DNA of 64,000 nucleotides, taken from Tannerellaceae bacterium (GTDB taxonomy: Bacteria > Bacteroidota > Bacteroidia > Bacteroidales > Tannerellaceae). Positions 28,471-37,409 of the stretch are shown one piece after another. The notes under the pieces are model-generated. The model was not told the origin of the DNA, did not search any database, and saw only the letters and a program-made list of their open reading frames with translations. The first letter of the stretch is position 1. Every line of letters starts with the position of its first letter. Location: assembly GCA_031288615.1 (NCBI GenBank), contig JAITRC010000007.1, positions 10,529-74,528 on the forward strand. The letters run 5' to 3'. The translations under genes were made by a program, and so were the position numbers.

Positions 28471-29318
28471 GAAGCCACCTCTTCCATTAGCCACTTTGGC
28501 GTAGATGTAGCCCCACAGATGCCTATCCGACGTACGCCGGACGGTAGCTTTGGGGCTATGTCTTTTGTTCCCGAGACGAGAAAAGAGCGTGAGTTGGCCC
28601 TTAGGCATTCTTCAAAAAGCACCCGTCCGTTGGAACTCTTTTCTCCGGTGACGAAATAAATGATATCCTGGGAAGCGGCAAAGGTTCTTATTTGAGTCAG
28701 GCGCTTGGAAACCTGACGACAGATACTATCGTAGGAAGTTAGCTGTGCACCGGCAAGCCGGATACGCCGTTCTATTCCTTGAGCTATCCGGCAAAAGCCT
28801 TCCTCCGATTTTGTGGTTTGGGCAAAAAGGGCAACATCCCGCTGGTAATCTAACTTGTCAAGGTCACTTTCTTTCTCCACCACAATGGCGTCTCCACATG
28901 TCTGTCCGACCAGTCCATTTACTTCGGCATGCCCTTTTTCTCCATAGATAACCACTTGTGTCCTTTTCTCTCGCGAATCCTCGTAGCATTGACGAATTTT
29001 CCGCTGTAGACGAAGAACCACCGGACAGGTGGCATCTACTATCGTCAAGCGGTTACGACGGGCTATTTCGTATGTTTTGGGCGGTTCACCGTGTGCACGA
29101 AATAATATCTTTGTGTCATGGAGCAAGAGAAGTTCTTCATGGGTAATGGTGACCAGGCCTAATTGCGCCAACCGACGGACTTCAAGGTTATTGTGTACAA
29201 TGTCACCCAGACAATAAAGGTTGCCTTGTTGCTTCAACTCCCGCTCTGCATCTTCTATGGCACGTACTACACCGAAACAGAAACCGGAATCTTTGTCTAT
29301 TTCTATCTCTACTTGCAT
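28440..29318 (-). CDS. ispH: 4-hydroxy-3-methylbut-2-enyl diphosphate reductase
   Basis: A 292-residue IspH, the last enzyme of the non-mevalonate isoprenoid pathway. The three cysteines that bind the [4Fe-4S] cluster are present in SGFCFGV (near residue 12), DATCPVV and GICGATSTP. The conserved histidines are in IVHNNLE and FRAHGEPP. The ATG at 29318 gives the normal length; the longer frame upstream would overlap era. It follows era by 13 nt on the same strand. Confidence 0.95.
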   Translation of the reverse strand: MQVEIEIDKDSGFCFGVVRAIEDAERELKQQGNLYCLGDIVHNNLEVRRLAQLGLVTITHEELLLLHDTKILFRAHGEPPKTYEIARRNRLTIVDATCPVVLRLQRKIRQCYEDSREKRTQVVIYGEKGHAEVNGLVGQTCGDAIVVEKESDLDKLDYQRDVALFAQTTKSEEGFCRIAQGIERRIRLAGAQLTSYDSICRQVSKRLTQIRTFAASQDIIYFVTGEKSSNGRVLFEECLRANSRSFLVSGTKDIAPKLPSGVRRIGICGATSTPKWLMEEVASYLRELTEEV

Positions 29319-29331
29319 TTTTCGAAGAGAG

Positions 29332-30240
29332 CTACTCGAAGTGATAACCGAAAGATTGCAGAATGGCGTCACGGTTACGCCAGTCCTTCTCAACTTTGAC
29401 TTGTGTTTCGAGGTAAACCTTTTTCTCGAAGAAACGTTCCAGGTCACGCCGGGCTTGGGCACCGACTTTCTTTAACGCTTTGCCCCCGTGTCCGATGATA
29501 ATGCCTTTTTGGGATTCCCGTTCCACAAAAATCAGTGCACGGATTCGCAACAACGCCTCTCCTTCTTCGAAGGATTCTACCACAACGGCTACTGAGTAGG
29601 GTACTTCTTTCTGGTAATATAGGAGTATTTTCTCGCGTATGATCTCTGCTACAAAGAAGCGCGCCGGACGGTCGGTCAAAGCATCCTTTTCGAAATAGGG
29701 CGGAGAAACGGGAAGCAACTCTCTCACCCGCTGTTGCACGTAGTCTATCCGAAAGTTATTTGACGCGGAGATAGGGATGATTTCAGCTTTTGGCAATAAT
29801 TCACTCCACCTAAGAGCAAGTGCGTCTAATGTAGCCGGCTCACTGAGGTCTACCTTGTTGATAAGCAGTAGGATAGGGTAATCTGCATTTCTCACTTTAT
29901 CAAGAAAGTGGCCATTCTTGTCTGGCGTTTCAATGACATCGGTTACATAGAGAAGCACATCGGCATCACCCAGTGCAGCGTGCGAGAAATTCAGCATGGA
30001 CTCCTGAAGTTTGTAATTGGGTTGGAGTACACCCGGTGTATCGGAATAGACTATCTGCATCTGCGCCGTATTTACGATACCAATGATGCGATGGCGCGTG
30101 GTCTGTGCCTTTGACGTGATGATGGACAAGCGTTCCCCTATCAGTCGGTTCATGAGTGTGGATTTACCGACGTTAGGGTTACCCACGATATTGACGAAGC
30201 CGGACTTATGACTGTCCTTTGTCGCTTCGCTGTCCGTCAT
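29332..30240 (-). CDS. era: GTPase Era
   Basis: A 302-residue GTPase that binds the 3' end of 16S rRNA during small-subunit assembly. G1 is GNPNVGKST (about residues 20-28), switch region [11 protein letters not shown]3 is DTPG, G4 is NKVD, G5 is SAS. The C-terminal KH domain includes [15 protein letters not shown]. The start codon lies inside the end of fabH (35-nt overlap), so translation is probably coupled. Confidence 0.95.
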   Translation of the reverse strand: MTDSEATKDSHKSGFVNIVGNPNVGKSTLMNRLIGERLSIITSKAQTTRHRIIGIVNTAQMQIVYSDTPGVLQPNYKLQESMLNFSHAALGDADVLLYVTDVIETPDKNGHFLDKVRNADYPILLLINKVDLSEPATLDALALRWSELLPKAEIIPISASNNFRIDYVQQRVRELLPVSPPYFEKDALTDRPARFFVAEIIREKILLYYQKEVPYSVAVVVESFEEGEALLRIRALIFVERESQKGIIIGHGGKALKKVGAQARRDLERFFEKKVYLETQVKVEKDWRNRDAILQSFGYHFE

Positions 30241-31225
30241 AGCCCCATTTTAGATAGGCAGCCCCATATACAAAACCGGCACCGAAAGCAGCAAGAATCA
30301 TATTATCCCCTTTGCGGAGACGGTTTTCCCATTCCCATAGACAAAGAGGGATGGAACCGGCACTTGTATTCCCGAACTTCTCTATATTTACCATGATCTT
30401 CTCCTCCGGTACTCCAAGCCTTTTACCGGCAGCATCTATAATGCGTTTGTTTGCTTGGTGGGGAACGACCCAGTCTACCTCTTCTTTGGACAAGTGGTTA
30501 CGTTCCACGATTTCGGCGGCGACATCCGCCATACAGGCTACAGCATATTTAAAAACGAACTTACCATCCTGATAGATATAGTTCAGTCGCTTATCAATCC
30601 CTTCATGGGTGAGTGGGAGCACAGAGCCTCCGGCCCGCATGATAAGATGGTCGCGCCCGATCCCGTCTGTCTTTAAGATACTGTCTATCAAGCCGTAGTC
30701 TTCCTCCGTCGGTTCAATCAGTACTGCTCCGCAACCATCCCCGAACAGGGGGGCCGTATTACGGTCGGTGTAGTCGGTGATGGAGGTCATCTTTTCTCCT
30801 GCCACGAGAATCACTTTCTTGTACCGGCCTGCACGAATGAAATTTGCCGCTGTTTCCAAGCCATAAAGAAAACCTGAGCAGGCAGCCTGCATATCAAAGG
30901 TAAATGCTTTGGTACACCCTGTCTCGTAGGCAATGATTGAAGCGGTTGTCGGGAAGGCGTAGTCGGGTGTTGTCGTGGCACACACCACAATCTCTACTTC
31001 CGAAGGATCGGTTCGCGTCTTCTCCAGCAATTGCCGGACAGCACGGACGGCCATGAAAGAGAGTCCTTTCCCTTCTCCCCGCAGGATGCGCCTCTCCTTC
31101 ACCCCCACACGTGTGGTAATCCACTCGTCGGAGGTATCCACCATCTGTTCGAGGTCTTGATTGGTTAAGACCTCGTCGGGCACATAGCCTCCTATGCCGG
31201 TGATAACTGCATTGATCGGTGCCAT
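30206..31225 (-). CDS. fabH: 3-oxoacyl-ACP synthase III
   Basis: KASIII, 339 residues, starting fatty-acid synthesis by condensing an acyl-CoA with malonyl-ACP. The catalytic triad is visible: Cys in [11 protein letters not shown] (near residue 115), His in PHQANKRII and Asn in NTSAGSIPL. The N-terminal [13 protein letters not shown] and DTSDEWI blocks are typical. It sits 10 nt after rpmF in the DUF177-rpmF-fabH-era gene string common in Bacteroidota. Confidence 0.95.
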   Translation of the reverse strand: MAPINAVITGIGGYVPDEVLTNQDLEQMVDTSDEWITTRVGVKERRILRGEGKGLSFMAVRAVRQLLEKTRTDPSEVEIVVCATTTPDYAFPTTASIIAYETGCTKAFTFDMQAACSGFLYGLETAANFIRAGRYKKVILVAGEKMTSITDYTDRNTAPLFGDGCGAVLIEPTEEDYGLIDSILKTDGIGRDHLIMRAGGSVLPLTHEGIDKRLNYIYQDGKFVFKYAVACMADVAAEIVERNHLSKEEVDWVVPHQANKRIIDAAGKRLGVPEEKIMVNIEKFGNTSAGSIPLCLWEWENRLRKGDNMILAAFGAGFVYGAAYLKWGYDGQRSDKGQS

Positions 31226-31235
31226 GCAGAAGCGG

Positions 31236-31421
31236 CTAAACAGCTTCCTTCTGCTCTATGGCTAACTTACCACGATAGTGGCCACAAGCTCCGCAAACGG
31301 TATGATAAACATACCATGCGCCGCAGTTAGGGCAAACAGCCATAGTAGGTAACTCCGCTTTATCATGAGTGCGGCGTTTAGCGGTTCTTGCGTGTCCTTG
31401 TCGTCTTTTGGGATGTGCCAT
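31236..31421 (-). CDS. rpmF: 50S ribosomal protein L32
   Basis: A 61-residue L32. The basic N terminus ([19 protein letters not shown]) is followed by a zinc ribbon, CPNCG and CGACG (residues about 30-46). Length and position between the DUF177 gene and fabH are typical. Confidence 0.97.
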   Translation of the reverse strand: MAHPKRRQGHARTAKRRTHDKAELPTMAVCPNCGAWYVYHTVCGACGHYRGKLAIEQKEAV

Positions 31422-31469
31422 GACTATATGTTTTTGGATTTTTTGTTGTTATCTACGCTTACTTTCTCA

Positions 31470-31982
31470 TTATTCATTTTCGGACGTTTCCATCTCAAAA
31501 TCATCAAACTTTGTTTCTTCATCCTCAACCGAAGCAGTGTGGTGACGGAGATGGGCGGCCATTTCGCGATTACATTTACCCGGAGCATGAACGTGCTTCA
31601 TGGGGAGGGAGAGGACAATAAATTCGTAAAGAAACCACGCCACATTGATACTGCCTTCTTCCTCAGGGACGATGACTATCTCTTCACTTTCCTCAGAGAA
31701 TTCTTTCCCGAACTTCACCATCAATTTGTTACGGCTTTCTACGGGAAGTTCCACCTCATCCAGACAACGGTCGCATGGAACTTTGACCCACCCTTGCAAA
31801 TAAAAATTCAACTCGAAAAGACTTCCTTTACGGTCGACGGTCAAGTTCACCTGAACCTTCCCCTTTCTCATATCATCATTGTCAATATTGGCAAAGTAAG
31901 CGTTTTCCAATAGGTACTCATAAGTCTGCTCCTTCCCGGAGAAACTTTTTAAGTTTACCTCGTATGCGCTGAACTTAGCCAT
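31470..31982 (-). CDS. DUF177 (YceD-like) protein
   Basis: A 170-residue YceD/DUF177 protein, the family that precedes rpmF in most bacteria and is linked to 23S rRNA maturation or accumulation. The family core VPCDRCLDEVELPVESR (near residues 72-88) is present, with acidic stretches after it and a short C-terminal tail rich in acids. First gene of the rpmF-fabH-era operon, with its own -7 element divergent from the CorC-like gene. Confidence 0.88.
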   Translation of the reverse strand: MAKFSAYEVNLKSFSGKEQTYEYLLENAYFANIDNDDMRKGKVQVNLTVDRKGSLFELNFYLQGWVKVPCDRCLDEVELPVESRNKLMVKFGKEFSEESEEIVIVPEEEGSINVAWFLYEFIVLSLPMKHVHAPGKCNREMAAHLRHHTASVEDEETKFDDFEMETSENE

Positions 31983-32026
31983 TTTGTGTCTTGCCGTACT
32001 ATTTATCCGTCCTTCTGAAAGCGCCG

Positions 32027-32034
32027 CAAAAGTA
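32027..32034 (-). promoter_or_regulatory. -7 element of the DUF177-rpmF-fabH-era operon
   Basis: CAAAAGTA on + reads TACTTTTG on -, 44 nt before the DUF177 ATG. The divergent -7 element for the CorC-like gene begins 21 bp away. Confidence 0.6.
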
Positions 32035-32055
32035 GAAATAAATACTACAAAGCAT

Positions 32056-32063
32056 TACCTTTG
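32056..32063 (+). promoter_or_regulatory. -7 element of the CorC-like gene
   Basis: TACCTTTG, 16 nt before the ATG at 32080. It rules out the longer frame that starts at 31984. Confidence 0.6.
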
Positions 32064-32079
32064 TCCCAAAAGAAATTGG

Positions 32080-33354
32080 ATGGAGATCGTTGTCATTGCA
32101 GGCCTCATTATATTGAACGGGGTGCTGTCCATGGTGGAGATCGCATTAGTATCCGCCCGCAAGATACGTTTGGAGATTGAGGCCAAGAAGGGCGTGAAGT
32201 CCGCCTCAAAAGCCTTGATGCTGGTCAACTGCCCGGAGACATTCCTTCCCACCATCCAGATAGGGATTACCCTTGTAGGTGTTTTGACGGGGCTGTATTC
32301 TGGGGAGGCTTTTGCCCCCAACTGGGCTGCCTTCATCGGGCAAGCGGAAGCCTTGCGTCCGTACGCTTTTTTCATTGCCAAGACGACGATTGTTGTTCTG
32401 GTGACCTTCCTTACTTTGGTGTTTGGTGAATTGGTGCCCAAGCATATCGGAATGGATTTTGCCGAGCAAATCGCTAAATGGGCTGCTGCTCCTATGAGGA
32501 TATTGTCAATCGCCTGTTCACCTTTTGTGTGGTTACTCTCCCGAAGTACGGATTTAGTAGTCCGGTTATTCGGTTTGCATAGGGGGAACGGAAGTCATAT
32601 CACCGAAGAGGAAATCAAGGCTATTGTCAAGGAGGGAAGGGATGGTGGTGAGGTACAGGAAGTAGAACAGGACATTGTAGGCCGTGTCTTTAACCTTGGC
32701 GACCGTAATCTGGGCACCATCATGACGCACCGCAGTGAATTAGTCTGGCTTGATTTGAATGACAGTCCGGAGGTCGTCCGTGAGAAGATACAATCTCAGC
32801 TTTTCAATATCTATCCTGTGGCTTCCGAGAGGCTGGATAAGCTTTGCGGGGTCGTTTACCTCAAAGACATCTTTCTTCATCTGGGCGATTCGGATTTTTC
32901 TCTGAAACAAATCCTCCGGCCGGCCAAGTATCTTCCTGAGAATCAAAGCGTCTATAATGCCTTATCTCTTTTCAAGCAAGCCCGTATCAAGTACGGTATT
33001 GTGACTGATGAGTTCGGCGGCATTCAAGGTATTGTCACCCTCAAAGACATCATGGAGGGCCTGATTGGACAGATATCTGAAGTAGGGGAGGAGCCTGATT
33101 TGGTGCAACGTACTGATGGGAGCTGGCTTGTAGACGGACAGCTTCCTTTTTACGATTTCCTTTCCCATTTTAATGCAGAGGACCTTTATGCGGAATATGA
33201 GCACAACACGCTGAGCGGCCTTATCCTTGAACTCCTCGAACATGTACCCCGTACCGGTGAACAGTTTACGTGGTGCGGTTTTGATTTTGAGATTGTGGAC
33301 ATGGACGGCACGCGTATAGACAAAGTATTGGTAAAGAAGAAAATAACTATCTGA
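32080..33354 (+). CDS. CorC/HlyC-type CNNM-CBS domain membrane protein
   Basis: A 424-residue protein with a DUF21/CNNM membrane domain (residues 1-190, four hydrophobic helices, with LNGVLSMVEIALVSARK at the first), then a CBS pair (about 205-330; the first contains ITEEEIKAIVKEG just upstream and IMTHRSELVWLD) and a C-terminal CorC/HlyC domain (about 345-424). The family is linked to magnesium or cobalt transport and regulation. The start is fixed by the -7 element at 32056. The glucosaminidase follows after 15 nt. Confidence 0.9.
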   Translation: MEIVVIAGLIILNGVLSMVEIALVSARKIRLEIEAKKGVKSASKALMLVNCPETFLPTIQIGITLVGVLTGLYSGEAFAPNWAAFIGQAEALRPYAFFIAKTTIVVLVTFLTLVFGELVPKHIGMDFAEQIAKWAAAPMRILSIACSPFVWLLSRSTDLVVRLFGLHRGNGSHITEEEIKAIVKEGRDGGEVQEVEQDIVGRVFNLGDRNLGTIMTHRSELVWLDLNDSPEVVREKIQSQLFNIYPVASERLDKLCGVVYLKDIFLHLGDSDFSLKQILRPAKYLPENQSVYNALSLFKQARIKYGIVTDEFGGIQGIVTLKDIMEGLIGQISEVGEEPDLVQRTDGSWLVDGQLPFYDFLSHFNAEDLYAEYEHNTLSGLILELLEHVPRTGEQFTWCGFDFEIVDMDGTRIDKVLVKKKITI

Positions 33355-33369
33355 CAATATCGGTGGACT

Positions 33370-34287
33370 ATGAAGATATATGTGCGATTTTTCGTGATTA
33401 TTTCATTTCTCTCACTGGCTGTTTCTGCGAAATCCTATACCAATGAAGCCTGTCGGAAGTATATCCAAAAGTATGCCGCTCTTGCCATTGAGCAGCGTAA
33501 CAAATACCGCATTCCGGCCAGTATCATCCTTGCACAGGGTATCATGGAGTCTGGCGCCGGACTGAGTGACCTTGCCCGTAAATCGAATAATCATTTCGGA
33601 ATAAAGTGTCATCAAGATTGGAGGGGGGGGCGGGTTTTCCATGATGATGATCATAAGGGGGAGTGTTTCCGTAAGTATAAAAAAGTGGAGGATTCCTACG
33701 AAGACCATTCCCGTTTCTTGGAGGGTCGCCCTCGTTATGAGTCTCTCTTTAAACATAAACTGACCGACTACAAAAAGTGGGCGCATGGACTGCAATCTTG
33801 CGGCTACGCCACCGACAGGGCGTACGCTTCTAAGTTGATTAAGATCATTGAGAATTACGATCTCCATCAATTTGACAAAGGGAAGAACATTAAGCAAGCG
33901 CTCAGTCACAAGTCGCGTAGTCACTTCCCCGAGAAAATCCCCCAATACAAGCACGTCATTCTCAAAAACAACAATCTCCCTTACGTCCGTTCTCTTCCCA
34001 ACGATGACTTTGAAAAGATCGCTGCCGACTTGGGCATCAACGCAAAGGCTTTACGAAAATACAATGAGGTGCCCTCCTCCTATTCCTTGAAAACGGATGA
34101 TTTTGTCTACTTAAAGAAGAAGAAAGGCAAAGCCGCCAAACGTATTTATACGCATACCATCAAGGCAGGAGATTCCATGCACGCTATTTCCCAGACTTAT
34201 GGTATTCGCCTGAAACGCCTTTATAAGCTAAACCGTAAGACGTTTGATTACGTGCCTCAGGAGGGTGACACCTTGAAGCTCCGTTAA
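33370..34287 (+). CDS. LysM-containing peptidoglycan glucosaminidase
   Basis: A 305-residue exported muramidase/glucosaminidase. A signal peptide (residues 1-21) precedes a FlgJ/GH73-type domain, with IPASIILAQGIMESGAG containing the catalytic glutamate (near residue 58), NNHFGIKC, and the DSYEDHSRFLEGRPRY block. One degenerate LysM-like stretch (about 195-245) and a clear C-terminal LysM (about 257-305; THTIKAGDSMHAIS ... VPQEGDTLKL) should bind the wall. It probably trims peptidoglycan. A run of eight G (33623-33630) encodes the Arg-Gly-Gly after the DW pair. Confidence 0.9.
   Translation: MKIYVRFFVIISFLSLAVSAKSYTNEACRKYIQKYAALAIEQRNKYRIPASIILAQGIMESGAGLSDLARKSNNHFGIKCHQDWRGGRVFHDDDHKGECFRKYKKVEDSYEDHSRFLEGRPRYESLFKHKLTDYKKWAHGLQSCGYATDRAYASKLIKIIENYDLHQFDKGKNIKQALSHKSRSHFPEKIPQYKHVILKNNNLPYVRSLPNDDFEKIAADLGINAKALRKYNEVPSSYSLKTDDFVYLKKKKGKAAKRIYTHTIKAGDSMHAISQTYGIRLKRLYKLNRKTFDYVPQEGDTLKLR
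33623..33630. repeat. G8 homopolymer inside the glucosaminidase gene
   Basis: Eight consecutive G, then C and three more G, in the coding region of the LysM glucosaminidase (around codons 85-88). The current length keeps the frame open. Confidence 0.9.
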
Positions 34288-34298
34288 CACCCTAACGG
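34281..34298. terminator. hairpin at the convergent stop codons
   Basis: CCGTTA and TAACGG form a 6-bp stem around a 6-nt loop and contain the stop codons of both convergent genes (glucosaminidase and typA). There is no clear T tract, so it is only a possible weak bidirectional terminator. Confidence 0.35.
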
Positions 34299-36088
34299 GA
34301 CATGCGCTTGCGTTCATTCTCATCAAGGGTGATTTTCCGCATCCGCATAGAGTTAGGGGTTATCTCCACGTACTCATCGGCTTTAATGTATTCAAGCGCA
34401 TCTTCAAGACTAAAAACAATCGGCGGGGCAAGCGAAACTTTGTCATCGGATCCTGACGCCCGCATATTGGTTAGTTTCTTGGACTTGGTCACGTTGACGA
34501 CCAGATCATTATCTTTCGTATGTTCACCCACTACTTGCCCTGCATAGATTTCGTCGCCTGGTGGGATGAAGAACCGTCCTCGTGATTGTAAGTTATTCAG
34601 TGCGTATGCAAAGGCTGTTCCTGTTTCCATGGCAATAATAGACCCGTTCGTCCGCCGGTCAATCTCTCCGCGCCAAGGGCGGTATTCCAGAAAACGGTGG
34701 GTAATGACTGCTTCACCGGCAGAGAGGGTGAGCAACGTATTGTTCAGACCAATGATCCCGCGTGAAGGGATAGTGAATTCCAAGTACATACGGCCGTTAC
34801 GGTTTTCCATAATTGTCATCTCGCCTTTACGGCGGGTCACCACATCAATTATGCGGCTGGCCGTCTCTTCTGGGAGATTGATTGTGAGCTGTTCGATAGG
34901 TTCACAACGCTGCCCGTTGATCATCCGTATAATCACTTGAGGCTGACCCACTTGCAGTTCGTAGCCTTCACGGCGCATAGTCTCTATCAACACCGAGAGA
35001 TGAAGGATACCGCGACCGAAAACCGTCCATGCGTCGGCGGAATCGGTAGGCTCCAGACGCAGCGCGAGATTCTTATCCAGTTCACGGGTCAGGCGGTCGA
35101 AGATGTGGCGGGAGGTGACATACTTACCATCTTTCCCAAAGAACGGTGAATTGTTGATGGTAAACAGCATTGACATTGTCGGTTCGTCAATAGCGATGGA
35201 TGGTAGCGCCTCCGGCGCACTAACTTCGGCTACGGTCTCTCCGATTTCAAAGTCGTCTATCCCCACCAGGGCACAGATATCCCCTGATTTGACTGACTGC
35301 ACACGCACCCGCCCCAACCCCTCGAATACATTCACCTCCTTGACGACGGATTTGGCGACTGTCCCATCTCTTTTACAAAGCACCACCTCCTGACCCTCCC
35401 GAATCTCTCCCCGATGGATACGGCCTACTGCAATACGACCCACATACTTCGAGTAGTCAAGCGAAGTGATAAGCATCTGTGACGGCCCTTCCAGCACTTT
35501 GGGGGCGGGAATGTGTTGAACAATCGCATCCAGCAGGGGTTGTATATTCGACGAAGGTTGATTCCAGTCGTCGGACATCCATCCTTGTTTAGCGGAGCCA
35601 TAGATGGTAGGAAAGTTCAATTGTTCTTCCGTCGCATCCAGACTGTACATCAGGTCAAATACCATCTCCTGCACTTCCGAAGGCCGGCAATTAGGCTTGT
35701 CCACCTTATTCACCACCACGATAGGCTTCAGGCCGATAGAGATAGCTTTTTGCAGCACAAACCGTGTCTGGGGCATTGGCCCCTCGAAGGCATCTACTAA
35801 CAGGAGGCACCCGTCCGCCATGTTCAGCACCCGCTCCACCTCACCTCCAAAGTCGGCATGACCCGGTGTGTCAATGATATTTATCTTACAGTCTTTATAA
35901 GTGATGGAGACATTTTTAGACAGGATTGTGATACCGCGTTCCCGTTCAAGGTCGTTATTATCCAGGAAAAGGTCGGGTTCGGCTTGGCCGGTGCGGAACA
36001 GTTTACCGGCCAGCAGCATTTTATCTACAAGCGTCGTTTTACCGTGGTCTACGTGTGCAATGATGGCAATGTTTCGGATATTTTCCAT
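34292..36088 (-). CDS. typA: translational GTPase TypA/BipA
   Basis: A 598-residue ribosome-associated GTPase. G1 is AHVDHGKTT (residues 9-17), the effector region is ERGITI, G3 is DTPGHADF and G4 is NKVD. These are followed by EF-Tu-like and EF-G-like domains and the TypA-specific C-terminal domain (SGSDDKVSLAPPI near residue 545). The family acts in 50S assembly and stress adaptation. It lies 23 nt downstream of ychF on the same strand and is probably co-transcribed with it. Confidence 0.97.
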   Translation of the reverse strand: MENIRNIAIIAHVDHGKTTLVDKMLLAGKLFRTGQAEPDLFLDNNDLERERGITILSKNVSITYKDCKINIIDTPGHADFGGEVERVLNMADGCLLLVDAFEGPMPQTRFVLQKAISIGLKPIVVVNKVDKPNCRPSEVQEMVFDLMYSLDATEEQLNFPTIYGSAKQGWMSDDWNQPSSNIQPLLDAIVQHIPAPKVLEGPSQMLITSLDYSKYVGRIAVGRIHRGEIREGQEVVLCKRDGTVAKSVVKEVNVFEGLGRVRVQSVKSGDICALVGIDDFEIGETVAEVSAPEALPSIAIDEPTMSMLFTINNSPFFGKDGKYVTSRHIFDRLTRELDKNLALRLEPTDSADAWTVFGRGILHLSVLIETMRREGYELQVGQPQVIIRMINGQRCEPIEQLTINLPEETASRIIDVVTRRKGEMTIMENRNGRMYLEFTIPSRGIIGLNNTLLTLSAGEAVITHRFLEYRPWRGEIDRRTNGSIIAMETGTAFAYALNNLQSRGRFFIPPGDEIYAGQVVGEHTKDNDLVVNVTKSKKLTNMRASGSDDKVSLAPPIVFSLEDALEYIKADEYVEITPNSMRMRKITLDENERKRMSR

Positions 36089-36111
36089 ACGTGAATTATA
36101 CTGTTTTTTAC

Positions 36112-37215
36112 TTATACATTAAACCGGAAGTGCATGATGTCACCGTCTTGAACGAGGTAGTCTTTTCCCTCTACACTCATCCGTCCGGCTTCCTTCACCG
36201 CAGCTTCGCTACCGTAGTGAACGTAGTCGTTATATTTGATCACTTCACTACGAATAAACCCTTTCTCAAAATCCGTGTGAATGAGACCGGCACACGAAGG
36301 GGCTTTGCTTCCCCGCGGGTACGGCCACGCGTGCACTTCCTTAGGCCCCGCCGTAAGGAAGGTCTCAAGATTCAGCAGATTGTAGGCCGCCTTCACCAAC
36401 CGGTTGACTCCTGATTCGTGCAATCCTATACTTTCAAGAAATAGCTGCCGCTCATCAAAGCCTTCAAATTCGGCTATCTCACTCTCTATTTTGGCCGCGA
36501 GCACTAACAGCTCGGCATGCTCTTCCTCTATTGCTGCACGGACTGCTTCCACGTAGGCGTTCCCTGTAGCGGCGGATGATTCATCTACGTTACATACATA
36601 CATCACCGGCTTCGCCGTCAGCAGGAAGCAGTCGTGGGCAAGACGCACTTCGGCTGGTGTGTCGAAGGTAACCGTACGGGCACTTTTCCCTTGTTCCAAC
36701 GCCTCTTTAAAACGGAGCAACACCTCATAGGTAAGTTGCGCCTGCTTATCTCCACCTGTCTGCGCCTGCTTTTGCACTTTGGCTATACGGTTCTCAATAG
36801 TTTCGAGGTCTTTAATTTGTAGCTCTATATCAATGATTTCCTTGTCACGCACAGGGTCTACACTCCCATCCACATGCACCACATTAGCATCCTCGAAGCA
36901 CCGGAGCACGTGGATAATCGCATCCGTTTCACGTATATTCGCGAGAAACTTGTTCCCTAACCCTTCTCCGCGACTAGCGCCTTTGACCAAGCCGGCTATA
37001 TCTACAATCTCCACCGTCGCCGGTACTATCCGATCCGGATGAAGCAACTCCGCCAGCACCGACAACCGCTCATCCGGTACCGTAATCACACCTACATTAG
37101 GCTCTATTGTACAGAAAGGAAAATTTGCCGACTGCGCTTTGGCGCTTGACAGACAATTAAATAATGTAGACTTCCCCACGTTGGGGAGACCCACAATGCC
37201 GCACTGTAAAGACAT
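36112..37215 (-). CDS. ychF: redox-regulated ATPase YchF
   Basis: A 367-residue Obg-family P-loop protein that prefers ATP. Walker A is GLPNVGKST (residues 8-16), followed by the SAQSANFPFCTIEPN switch, DIAGLVKGASRGEGLGN, and the C-terminal TGS-like domain with EVHAWPYPRGSKAPSCAG and the DGDIMHFRFNV end. Length and motifs are standard. First gene of the ychF-typA pair. Confidence 0.97.
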   Translation of the reverse strand: MSLQCGIVGLPNVGKSTLFNCLSSAKAQSANFPFCTIEPNVGVITVPDERLSVLAELLHPDRIVPATVEIVDIAGLVKGASRGEGLGNKFLANIRETDAIIHVLRCFEDANVVHVDGSVDPVRDKEIIDIELQIKDLETIENRIAKVQKQAQTGGDKQAQLTYEVLLRFKEALEQGKSARTVTFDTPAEVRLAHDCFLLTAKPVMYVCNVDESSAATGNAYVEAVRAAIEEEHAELLVLAAKIESEIAEFEGFDERQLFLESIGLHESGVNRLVKAAYNLLNLETFLTAGPKEVHAWPYPRGSKAPSCAGLIHTDFEKGFIRSEVIKYNDYVHYGSEAAVKEAGRMSVEGKDYLVQDGDIMHFRFNV

Positions 37216-37258
37216 TCTTCAACTAATCATTAGGAGGAAACCCTCTCTTTTTGCGCCG

Positions 37259-37266
37259 CAAAGGTA
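37259..37266 (-). promoter_or_regulatory. -7 element of ychF-typA
   Basis: CAAAGGTA on + reads TACCTTTG on -, 43 nt before the ychF ATG. Confidence 0.6.
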
Positions 37267-37409
37267 AGATATGACTTGACAGTCTCACCCTCTTGACTTA
37301 AAAACTTTACCCGCTTTCGTAACAATAGTTCTCCCAAAAACTATAATTTCGCATCGTGGTATTCTAACTTATATCGTGGTGTGCACGCACCGCGACAGCG
37401 CATAGAGTT

